From Desulfurococcales archaeon (lineage in GTDB: Archaea; Thermoproteota; Thermoprotei_A; Sulfolobales; Desulfurococcaceae): a stretch of 9,368 nt of DNA. Numbering within the stretch: position 1 is the stretch's first letter; every line of letters starts with the position of its first letter. Of this stretch, positions 1 to 6,489 are shown in pieces. Position numbers and translations under genes: made by a program. Under the pieces are notes generated by a model. That model did no database searches, had not been told where the DNA came from, and worked only from the letters and a program-made list of their open reading frames with translations. Where the stretch lies: the NCBI GenBank assembly GCA_027064845.1, contig JAMOPC010000352.1:1-9368 (forward strand), read 5' to 3'.

Positions 1-1
1 C

Positions 2-532
2 TGTACAAACCCCAAAGTAAAACACAACTATAGCCACTATAACATAGCGAAGAAACTAATAGAAAACGATGTCCTCGTATTTGCTATGGGATGTTCAATG
101 ATGGCAGTAGCGTTGACAGGACTAGCAAAACCAGATACTCTCAAACAAGCAGGTGATGGTCTAAAGAAGCTCCTAGCCATATACAACCTACCACCAGTAA
201 TACCACTAGGACCGTGTCCAGAGAACACAAGAGAACTATTCGTTCTCTACGAAATAGCAAAAGAGCTAGGAGTACCATTCACAAAGGCGCCATTCGCAGC
301 AAGCGCGCCAGAGTGGATGAATGGAAAAGCAATAAGCGCTGCATTATACTACTTGGCACACGGCATGCTAAGCCACGTTGGAACAGTACCACAAATAGCA
401 GCAGCACCAGGTATAGAAGAATTCTTAACCAAAGAAATGGAAAAGATCACCGGTGGAAGACTAGTAATAGAGCCAGACCCGTTCGAAGCCTCAGAAATAA
501 TACTGAAACACTTGGAGAAGAAAAAGATATAA
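2..532 (+). CDS. cooS: Nickel carbon monoxide dehydrogenase catalytic subunit, C-terminal part (5'-truncated)
   Basis: This is the last 176 residues of a Ni-Fe-S CO dehydrogenase, which interconverts CO + H2O with CO2 + 2 electrons + 2 H+ in the cytoplasm. The frame is open from base 2, so the gene starts upstream. Seen here: a CTNPK segment at the very edge, an MGCSM segment exactly 30 residues later, a GPCPENTR segment and an APEWMNGKA segment. From family knowledge, these match three of the C-cluster cysteine ligands (Cys446, Cys476 and Cys526 in Carboxydothermus CODH-II) and the catalytic Lys563; the Cys-to-Cys spacing of 30 and the Cys-to-Lys spacing of 37 agree with those numbers. The C-terminal ITGGRLVIEPDP stretch is also typical. 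The B and D clusters lie outside the window. It could instead be a CdhA-like CODH subunit of an acetyl-CoA complex, but no cdhB follows. A hybrid-cluster protein is unlikely given PEWM. Third codon positions are richer in A/C than in the genes downstream. Confidence 0.9.
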   Translation, partial: CTNPKVKHNYSHYNIAKKLIENDVLVFAMGCSMMAVALTGLAKPDTLKQAGDGLKKLLAIYNLPPVIPLGPCPENTRELFVLYEIAKELGVPFTKAPFAASAPEWMNGKAISAALYYLAHGMLSHVGTVPQIAAAPGIEEFLTKEMEKITGGRLVIEPDPFEASEIILKHLEKKKI

Positions 533-542
533 CTCTAAACAA

Positions 543-548
543 TTTTTT
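543..548 (+). terminator. T6 tract after the CODH gene, possible archaeal terminator
   Basis: Six consecutive T residues lie 10 bases past the CODH stop codon and are followed by CCC. Archaeal RNA polymerase can terminate at short T-tracts without a hairpin, so partial or full termination between CODH and hydrogenase is possible. T6 is at the weak end, and no upstream hairpin is evident. Confidence 0.3.
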
Positions 549-645
549 CCCAAACTCTAACCCATGTAAGGGATCCAAGTATTTGTTTGAGGGTGTTTGT
601 TTGGATTTGAAAATGCTCCCGAAACATTCCCCCGGAAAAATAGAT

Positions 646-650
646 AGGTG
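646..650 (+). promoter_or_regulatory. Ribosome binding site (AGGTG) that decides the start at 657
   Basis: AGGTG lies 6 bases before the ATG at 657. An upstream in-frame GTG at 648 lies inside this site and so is unlikely to be the start. The ATG at 652 is in another frame and meets a stop after three codons. Confidence 0.6.
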
Positions 651-656
651 TATGAA

Positions 657-2114
657 ATGCTAGTCGAATTATTACTCTTACTTTGTGTTCCTGTTATCCT
701 GTTTCTATTGTTTATTATAGAAGGTGTGAGCGGAGAAAAACACGTTAAATACCTTAACCTCTTTGGAAGTATCTATCTCATAGTTTATGGTGTTTTGTTC
801 TATTTACTCTACTGGTTAGAAAACTTTCCCGAAGAACATATAGTTTTATATAGTGCTCCTGGTTTGGGAGAAGTATATGGTTTCCTTATCGATCCTTTCT
901 CAGCTGCTTTTTCCTCAGTAATATCGGTAGTTGCTGGAGCAATCATGCTTTATAGCACGGGCTATATGACTCCTGGTAATAATTACCACCCTGTAACCAG
1001 TGGTAAGGCTAGATTCTATGCATGGATGTATTTGTTTATATCATCTGTCTTGTTATTTGTTTACTCATCCAGCATGATCCAATTATTAATAAACTTTGAG
1101 TTAATGTCTCTAGCTTGTTGGGGATTAATATCATATTATGGGGGTGCAGAAGCAACTCGTTCATCATACAAAATGCTTATAATTACACATCTTGGAGCAT
1201 ATGCTGGATTAGGAATAGCTATTGCATACCTATTGGTTTCTACGGGCGATACTTCTCTACTAGTTCTTGATAAATTAACCAAAGGAGGTAAAGTATTCAT
1301 AGTAGCAGCTACTATGTGGGCAGCTATTACTAAGTCCTCTCAATTCCCCACTTATTCCTGGTTACCAGACGCGATGATCGCGCCAACCCCTACCTCAGCT
1401 CTTCTTCACGGTGCAACAATGATAGAAATGGGTCCATACTTAATGGCTAGAATACTCTACTACGTTGGAGATGTACATGTCTATGTATCATACATTATAT
1501 TGTTACCAATAATACTCTCATTACTAATAAGCACCAGCATGTATCCATTACTCAAAGATGGTAAGAGACTATTAGCTTACTCAACAATAGCTGAAGCATC
1601 AATTATGTACTTTACAGTATCAATGATGATTTATAATAAGACGATTGGATTAGAACTATTCCTACTATACTTTACAGTACATGCTTTTCTAAAAAGCTCA
1701 GGCTTCCTATTAATGGGTATAGCTGGATACGTCACAGGAACACACGAGCTCAAAAAGATCATAGGCTTTATCGGATCTAATGGATTCCTATACAATGCGT
1801 TACTAATCGTATTGTTTGGACTATCAGGCATACCGATATTCTCCTTGTCCAAGATATATGCGCTTGTAAAAATGGGTCCCACACTATCTAATCCAGTATA
1901 CCTTGTTACCTATATAGTAGTACTTGTCGAGTCCCTAGTTTTCCTAATAGTATCTATGAAATGGATGGGTAAAGCCAAAGAAGCCACTATGGGGTACCAT
2001 GTATCTTTTCCCAAGACAATGTATGTCTCCATAATATTATTATTGATCTTCTTATATGTTTACCAATTCCTCTGCTTTACAACAATGTTACCAAGCATTG
2101 GGGGTGGGTTTTAA
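657..2114 (+). CDS. Antiporter-like membrane subunit 1 of the hydrogenase (NuoL/MrpA-type core, HyfD/HyfF-like)
   Basis: This 485-residue polytopic protein (roughly 13-14 membrane segments) belongs to the proton-translocating NuoL/M/N, MrpA/D family. It would form one ion channel in the membrane arm of the complex. Seen here: the family's membrane Glu (E148 in NFELM), the broken-helix Lys (K226 in TKSSQFP), the WLPDAM-APTPTSALLHGATM block that is typical of the NuoL/MrpA branch, KRLLAYSTI (303-311), H342 with K346, and the late Lys K399. The usual Lys in segment 8 (ATMVKAG in MrpA-type proteins) is Glu257 here. NuoL's long C-terminal lateral helix is absent. It is the first gene of the hydrogenase operon; its IGGGF tail is written by the ribosome binding site of the next gene, whose ATG directly follows the stop. 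I chose the ATG at 657 over the GTG at 648 because of the Shine-Dalgarno site. The exact Hyf letter cannot be assigned. Confidence 0.88.
   Translation: MLVELLLLLCVPVILFLLFIIEGVSGEKHVKYLNLFGSIYLIVYGVLFYLLYWLENFPEEHIVLYSAPGLGEVYGFLIDPFSAAFSSVISVVAGAIMLYSTGYMTPGNNYHPVTSGKARFYAWMYLFISSVLLFVYSSSMIQLLINFELMSLACWGLISYYGGAEATRSSYKMLIITHLGAYAGLGIAIAYLLVSTGDTSLLVLDKLTKGGKVFIVAATMWAAITKSSQFPTYSWLPDAMIAPTPTSALLHGATMIEMGPYLMARILYYVGDVHVYVSYIILLPIILSLLISTSMYPLLKDGKRLLAYSTIAEASIMYFTVSMMIYNKTIGLELFLLYFTVHAFLKSSGFLLMGIAGYVTGTHELKKIIGFIGSNGFLYNALLIVLFGLSGIPIFSLSKIYALVKMGPTLSNPVYLVTYIVVLVESLVFLIVSMKWMGKAKEATMGYHVSFPKTMYVSIILLLIFLYVYQFLCFTTMLPSIGGGF
2100..2108 (+). promoter_or_regulatory. Ribosome binding site (GGGGGTGGG) for the second antiporter-like gene
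   Basis: The G-rich site lies within the last codons of the preceding gene (encoding Gly-Gly-Gly) and 6 bases before the ATG at 2115, which directly follows the upstream TAA. It supports translational coupling. Confidence 0.55.
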
Positions 2115-3494
2115 ATGATGAACATATTTAGTGATGCATCATCGCTTCTTGTTTTCCTACTTTTCTTCATATATCCTTCAATGATTTTGCTGACTCTATT
2201 AGCAGATATTCTAAAGAATAAGAGGCTTGGAGTTATCTCAACTCTATTAACAGGGTTTATCGTATTATTACTCATATTATTCTCTTTGAAAAACACTGAA
2301 GGATACACCATAAGCGTTTTCGAATACTTTTCTCTAAGAATAGACGTTGTATCAATAACTATGATGTTACTTGTTTCTCTAGTAGAGATAATTTATGGAT
2401 GCTATACTTTTAAGTATCAAATCAATTCTAGCACACTATTTCCGAGCTATACCCACGTAGTACTACTAGGGTATCTTGTCATACTAATATCTTCGTGCAC
2501 CGATTGGTTAACCTTCATAGCGTTATGGGAAGCTATATCTTTTCTAGCGTATTACTTAATACTAGTCTCTGGCAAGAAATATACTATTACATACACTTAC
2601 TTCGTGCCATTACACATATCTGGGTTCTTATTATTGATTGCGGCATCCCTGTTATACGCTAATGGCTCTCTTGAGTTCTCGACAAGAATACCTATGAATT
2701 CAATTATACCCTATCTATTAGTATTTGGATTAATTGCTAAACCTGGTATCTTCCCCTATCATTTCTGGGTTCAGAAAATCTATGATGAAATAAACCCCAT
2801 ACATGCAGGCTTATTCTCATCAATAATCGATCCCATAGGATTGATCGGACTATATAGGCTAATTTATTACGAAAACTTACCAAACCCCATTAGTACCCTG
2901 GTCTTGGTATTAAGTATTATAAGCATACTAATCTCCATTACTTGGTACTGGGGATGCAGTAGACTTTCATCTGTTCTCGCATGGTCGACAATTTATAATA
3001 TGGCATGGATCCAGGTATTGCTCGTAATATCGCCGATCAATATCATCAATTATCTATTTCCACTATATTTATTAGCTCATGGGTTAGCTAAATTCTCAGC
3101 ATTCGTTTCACTCGCTAAAATCGGAGAAGTACCCCTTAACGCTGTTAGACTTATTAGTTCTGCTCCAGCCCTCCTCCTAGGATCATCATTACTGGCTATA
3201 GAGGGAGTACCACCCTTTGGATTATTCTTCGCCAAGATCGGTGTCTTGACAGATATATTGAATTATAATGGATTAATAGCAGTTATCCTCATATTCTCAT
3301 GGATTGTTAGCAGTGTTTTCTTCTTCAAATTATTTAGTACAGTAATGTTTCCATCAAAGAATAGTAAAGACATGCTTAGTTTGCAGTACTCTATTGATTA
3401 CTTGGATTATTTGAATGGATTTTTACTTATCCTCGTCATTATTTCACCGTTGATCATTAATTACTTGTTAGGAGGAGGTGTTTTTACATGGTAA
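2115..3494 (+). CDS. Antiporter-like membrane subunit 2 of the hydrogenase (divergent NuoN/NuoM-like)
   Basis: This is a 459-residue polytopic membrane protein and the most divergent of the three antiporter-like subunits. The family skeleton is recognisable: Glu139 in the LWEA motif (segment 5), Lys209 in AKPGIFPYHFW (segment 7), a degenerate WSTI block around 290 where relatives have LAYSSI, His322 and Lys326 (HGLAKFSAF), and Lys374 in FGLFFAKIG (segment 12). The segment-8 position that carries Lys in the canonical proteins reads SSIIDPIG, with Asp239. The loop after segment 7 (WVQKIYDEINPIHAG) departs from the usual WLPDAH-AP consensus. From family knowledge it probably forms a second ion half-channel pair in the membrane arm, although the changed residues leave open a structural or modified transport role. 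It starts right after the previous stop codon and overlaps the next gene by 7 bases. A second ATG at 2118 is an alternative start. Confidence 0.83.
   Translation: MMNIFSDASSLLVFLLFFIYPSMILLTLLADILKNKRLGVISTLLTGFIVLLLILFSLKNTEGYTISVFEYFSLRIDVVSITMMLLVSLVEIIYGCYTFKYQINSSTLFPSYTHVVLLGYLVILISSCTDWLTFIALWEAISFLAYYLILVSGKKYTITYTYFVPLHISGFLLLIAASLLYANGSLEFSTRIPMNSIIPYLLVFGLIAKPGIFPYHFWVQKIYDEINPIHAGLFSSIIDPIGLIGLYRLIYYENLPNPISTLVLVLSIISILISITWYWGCSRLSSVLAWSTIYNMAWIQVLLVISPINIINYLFPLYLLAHGLAKFSAFVSLAKIGEVPLNAVRLISSAPALLLGSSLLAIEGVPPFGLFFAKIGVLTDILNYNGLIAVILIFSWIVSSVFFFKLFSTVMFPSKNSKDMLSLQYSIDYLDYLNGFLLILVIISPLIINYLLGGGVFTW
3471..3480 (+). promoter_or_regulatory. Very strong ribosome binding site (GGAGGAGGTG) for the HyfB-like gene
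   Basis: An almost full-length match to the archaeal anti-Shine-Dalgarno lies 7 bases before the ATG at 3488 and within the preceding reading frame, where it encodes three glycines. It fixes the start at 3488 and suggests efficient translation of this subunit. Confidence 0.7.
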
Positions 3495-5542
3495 GTCTGG
3501 GAGAGACATTGTTTTACACAGTTATAGTGTGTTACGGATTATCCATGATTCTCCCACTTTTGTTTATAAGGAATTATAAGTATGGAGTTAGGACAGGACT
3601 TGTATTTACAGCATTAGCTTCAATAATGCAAATAGTTTTAGCTGTATACGTGTTCTTAACTAATACAGCTATTGTTATAAATGATCTTATTTCTATAGAT
3701 GTTTTTGCCTCGTATTTCCTTGCATTAGTTGGCCTGGCTGGTCTAGCTACTAGTATATATGGTCTTGAATACATGGATCTCTATGTAGAGATTGGAGGTG
3801 GATGGCTCTACTCTATAGTGTTTGCAGCGTTCTTATTGTCTATGACACTTCTACCAATGATGAAGGATCTTCTGTTATTTGTTTTCTTCTGGGAAGTAAT
3901 GACTCTTACTAGTATCGTCTTAATCGGGTGGGAGTATAGGGAAGGATTCGTGGTTAGAGCTACTAAGCAATATATGTTCACCATGTTGCTTCTCAACAGT
4001 ATTCCATTGATCATGGGCACATGTATACTGTGGAACATATATGGTACTACCAATTTAGGGCTTCTAGCTAGTTATGATGTTGTTAAAAACCCCTTGGGAT
4101 TGCTGGTTGTGTTATTATTCTATATTGCCTTTACTTCAAAAGCTGGATTATTCCCGCTCCATTACTGGTTACCAGATGCGCACCCAGCCGCTCCTAGTAA
4201 TGTGTCTTCTCTCCTTAGTGGTGTTATGATCAAAATGGGTGTTATGGGGATCATTGTTATTCTGTATAAGTATCTTGGATTACCTACGATATTATCGTAT
4301 CTGCTCTTAGTACAGGCTCTATTGTCTATTTTCTGGGGATCTATTAAGGCTGTTATGGAGGATCATGCTAAGAGACTATTAGCTTATTCCAGTATTTCTC
4401 AGATAGGATACATTACTGCTCCCATAGCGTTAGCTTTCATAGCTTCACGGACAGACCCATTACTAGCATCAATTATGCTTGGCGCTGGTCTCTCATACAT
4501 GTTTATTCACAGCTTGTTCAAGACATTATTATTCTTGACTAGCGGGTGCTTCCTATACGTATCCGGCAAGATTATGCTTGACGAAATACGTGGCATGGCT
4601 TGGACAAGTAAAACATTAGTATTAAGCATTATTATTGCCGGATTCAGTCTTGCCGGAATTCCTCCATTAGCCGGATTCATGGCTAAGATAATGGTCTATG
4701 GATCTATTCTATTAGGCAAAAACATTGTACACGGACTAGTTGTTGCCATATTAATGTCTATGGCTCCCCTAACACTTCTCTATTCCATAAAGTACGTTTC
4801 ATCAACAACAAGCCTATCAAGTAAGATAGAGTTGGGAAAGAGTATTGGTACTAGTATGAAGATTGGAATGATTATTCCCGCACTTGCATTAATAGTGTTA
4901 AGCATTGTATCTCTCAACAAATTCTTCACTAACTTATCAAGCATATTACTAGGGATCAGAGTAGAGACGATTATTCCGAGTCTAACTGATTTCTTCTACC
5001 TCGTTATTAACCCATACATCTTCTATGGATCACTCATAGTATTTGCTGCCTTAATAATAGCAGTAATAGTATCATATAGTGATTATAAGAACGGTAAAGA
5101 TATCATTAGTAAAGGTGTATGGACGACAGGATACATTATACCAGTTAATAAGCATTTAATAAGACCGAGTTATTATTACTTCGAGATAAACAAGGCATTA
5201 TCGCCACTTACTGGTTTCTTCCATGAAATATATGAGTGCTTAGTATGGAATATTCCGAGTAGAATAGTTAGAAATGGTATTGCTAGAAGAATTGCCGAAT
5301 ACTTTGGCAGAGTCAATGACTGGGTTTGGAGAAAACTCTGTGGATTCGCTGAAAAGTATTCGAGATATGAAGAGTACAAACTCGACGAGTACGCGGGATC
5401 AGCAATTGTCTCCATAATAAGACTCATAGGTAATATTGCAAGAATGGCAGTCGTATCTCCAATAGCATTATTTACTATAGCGTTGTTCTTCTTATCGATC
5501 ATAATGCTCTTAATCATATTGTTCCTGGGTGGTTGGCCATGA
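3488..5542 (+). CDS. hyfB: Large antiporter-like membrane subunit, HyfB/HycC-type (NuoL/NuoM family)
   Basis: This 684-residue membrane protein is the most canonical ion-translocating subunit here. Seen: Glu136 in FFWEVM (segment 5), Lys218 in TSKAGLFPLHYWLPDAH (segment 7), Lys249 in GVMIKMG (segment 8), AKRLLAYSSISQIGY (294-308), His341 and Lys345, and Lys400 in LAGFMAKI (segment 12). These are the charged residues thought to carry protons or Na+ in complex I and its relatives. The length matches HycC/HyfB (about 600-670) rather than short Mrp or Mbh subunits. After the core, residues about 530-645 form a long charged stretch rich in Tyr, Arg and Trp, followed by a last hydrophobic segment (about 655-681), which suggests a lateral or peripheral helix pinned by a final membrane helix. 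The gene overlaps the previous one by 7 bases and the next by 4. The start ATG follows a near-perfect Shine-Dalgarno. Confidence 0.92.
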   Translation: MVSLGETLFYTVIVCYGLSMILPLLFIRNYKYGVRTGLVFTALASIMQIVLAVYVFLTNTAIVINDLISIDVFASYFLALVGLAGLATSIYGLEYMDLYVEIGGGWLYSIVFAAFLLSMTLLPMMKDLLLFVFFWEVMTLTSIVLIGWEYREGFVVRATKQYMFTMLLLNSIPLIMGTCILWNIYGTTNLGLLASYDVVKNPLGLLVVLLFYIAFTSKAGLFPLHYWLPDAHPAAPSNVSSLLSGVMIKMGVMGIIVILYKYLGLPTILSYLLLVQALLSIFWGSIKAVMEDHAKRLLAYSSISQIGYITAPIALAFIASRTDPLLASIMLGAGLSYMFIHSLFKTLLFLTSGCFLYVSGKIMLDEIRGMAWTSKTLVLSIIIAGFSLAGIPPLAGFMAKIMVYGSILLGKNIVHGLVVAILMSMAPLTLLYSIKYVSSTTSLSSKIELGKSIGTSMKIGMIIPALALIVLSIVSLNKFFTNLSSILLGIRVETIIPSLTDFFYLVINPYIFYGSLIVFAALIIAVIVSYSDYKNGKDIISKGVWTTGYIIPVNKHLIRPSYYYFEINKALSPLTGFFHEIYECLVWNIPSRIVRNGIARRIAEYFGRVNDWVWRKLCGFAEKYSRYEEYKLDEYAGSAIVSIIRLIGNIARMAVVSPIALFTIALFFLSIIMLLIILFLGGWP
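5527..5532 (+). promoter_or_regulatory. Ribosome binding site (GGGTGG) that decides the start at 5539
   Basis: GGGTGG lies 6 bases before the ATG at 5539. This favours ATG 5539 (an ATGA overlap with the upstream stop) over a TTG at 5533 or the ATG at 5542. Confidence 0.5.
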
Positions 5543-6489
5543 TGGACTATCTAGTGTATTTGGCTTGGTCTATCATACTCTTATTAACAGCACTGATTAT
5601 GGCACCATTATTGGATGGAGTTAGGAGAGTGATTAGAGCTAAGGTTCAGAGAAGAATAGGTCCTCCAGTTCTCCAAACCTTCTATGATCTTAGGAAATTA
5701 TTTGGATTACCCAGTCTCATACCCTATAGGAACTATTTATTAGTCCTTGTCCCTTATCTTGTGTTCTTTGTAGTGGTTCTTCTCTCCATTCTAGTCCCAA
5801 TACCATTTGTTATAAGCCCGTCTAGCACAGTTGACATTATATCCTTTATATATATCCTGTTATTTGCCTCAGCTATACTTATTTATGCTGCTTTGATAAT
5901 ACCGAATCCCTACTCAAATGCTGGTAGTATAAGGGAATTATTACTTATAACATTGTTTGAGTTATTCGTTGCCTTCACGATTGTTGGATTAGCTTATAGG
6001 ATTGGTACTCTCAATATGTACTTATTAGGTATTAGGTATGGATGGACTGAGTACTATTTGAAACCAAGTACTTTATTGTTATCATTATCTCTATTAATTA
6101 TAGCATATGTAGAGGGAGCATATACCCCGTTTGATATCGGTGAAGCGGAAACAGAGGTTTTGGGCGGCCCATATCTAGAATATGGTGGAAAATACTATGG
6201 TTTACTACTATATGCACTACTCATTAAAAGATACGTATTGCTTGCACTACCTGTGTCTCTTGTATTCGTCTCTCCAATAATAAACTATGTAGCAGATATC
6301 TTCAATGGATTTACACTTATGGTTCTCAGCTATGGATTATTCATTATATTCATGTTTTTGACAATGATGTTGTTCAGCGTTATAGAAGCTTTCAACCCAA
6401 GATACAGAGTTGACATTGTCTATAAACCAATCTTAGTCTCAGCGCTTATCCCGATCATAGGGTTTATACTGGGGTGGTTTGGATGGTGA
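5539..6489 (+). CDS. hyfC: Membrane anchor subunit, NuoH/HyfC/HycD family
   Basis: This 316-residue membrane protein with about 8 hydrophobic segments links the peripheral hydrogenase arm to the ion-pumping arm, as NuoH does in complex I. Seen: the N-terminal block RAKVQRRIGPPVLQTFYDLRKLF (33-55), which is the family's cytoplasmic quinone-site-like/Fe-S-contact region, and the acidic block starting at Glu192 (VEGAYTPFDIGEAETEVLGG, followed by YLEYGG with Glu214), the counterpart of the PFD-EAE-E-EYSG signature. Glu192, Asp199, Glu202, Glu204 and Glu206 are candidates for the charged path that passes conformational energy to the antiporter-like subunits. The length is normal for HycD/HyfC (about 310-320). 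The gene starts in an ATGA overlap with the HyfB-like gene and overlaps the large-subunit gene by 7 bases, so the complex is likely made by coupled translation. Confidence 0.93.
   Translation: MMDYLVYLAWSIILLLTALIMAPLLDGVRRVIRAKVQRRIGPPVLQTFYDLRKLFGLPSLIPYRNYLLVLVPYLVFFVVVLLSILVPIPFVISPSSTVDIISFIYILLFASAILIYAALIIPNPYSNAGSIRELLLITLFELFVAFTIVGLAYRIGTLNMYLLGIRYGWTEYYLKPSTLLLSLSLLIIAYVEGAYTPFDIGEAETEVLGGPYLEYGGKYYGLLLYALLIKRYVLLALPVSLVFVSPIINYVADIFNGFTLMVLSYGLFIIFMFLTMMLFSVIEAFNPRYRVDIVYKPILVSALIPIIGFILGWFGW
6471..6477 (+). promoter_or_regulatory. Ribosome binding site (GGGGTGG) that decides the start at 6483
   Basis: GGGGTGG lies 5 bases before the ATG at 6483. The GTG at 6474 lies inside the site, so an earlier start there is unlikely. 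Confidence 0.5.

Larger units (their letters stand above)
533..656 (+). promoter_or_regulatory. Intergenic region between CODH and the hydrogenase operon
   Basis: This 124-base stretch is the only true gap between genes in the window; every other junction here abuts, overlaps or leaves at most 5 bases. It contains a T6 tract just after the CODH stop, a G/T-rich stretch with repeated TTTG units at about 582-609, and an imperfect inverted repeat (ATCCAA at 573-578 against TTGGAT at 601-606, extendable with G-T pairs). I do not see a convincing archaeal TATA box with a BRE at the right distance; AT-rich candidates are TTTGAAAAT at 605-613 and AAAAATAGAT at 636-645, and the second is too close to the start codon at 657 for a leadered transcript. 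It could hold a promoter for the hydrogenase operon, or be a read-through spacer that tunes relative expression. Confidence 0.4.

Noticed and set aside
2..532. Hybrid-cluster protein (hydroxylamine reductase) fragment
   Set aside because: The APEWM-K motif, GPC-ENTR and the 30-residue cysteine spacing fit CO dehydrogenase better; HCP has a different sequence at these sites.
571..610. Intrinsic hairpin terminator or riboswitch in the gap
   Set aside because: The paired arms are only six Watson-Crick bases plus G-T pairs with an 18-base or larger loop, the T-tract lies before and not after the hairpin, and no known aptamer pattern is seen.
214..663. Open frame of about 149 codons overlapping the CODH end and the gap
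   Set aside because: It lies in another frame over the well-supported CODH sequence, is very Arg/Ser/Lys-rich with no family features, and runs through the intergenic T-tract.
5176..5517. Minus-strand open frame opposite the end of the HyfB-like gene, and shorter minus-strand frames elsewhere
   Set aside because: They are antisense to confident genes, have no plausible ribosome binding site or recognisable domain, and their composition mirrors the real gene.
657..5542. A stand-alone Mrp Na+/H+ antiporter operon
   Set aside because: The antiporter-like genes overlap into NuoH-like and hydrogenase genes, and no small MrpB, C, E, F or G genes are present.
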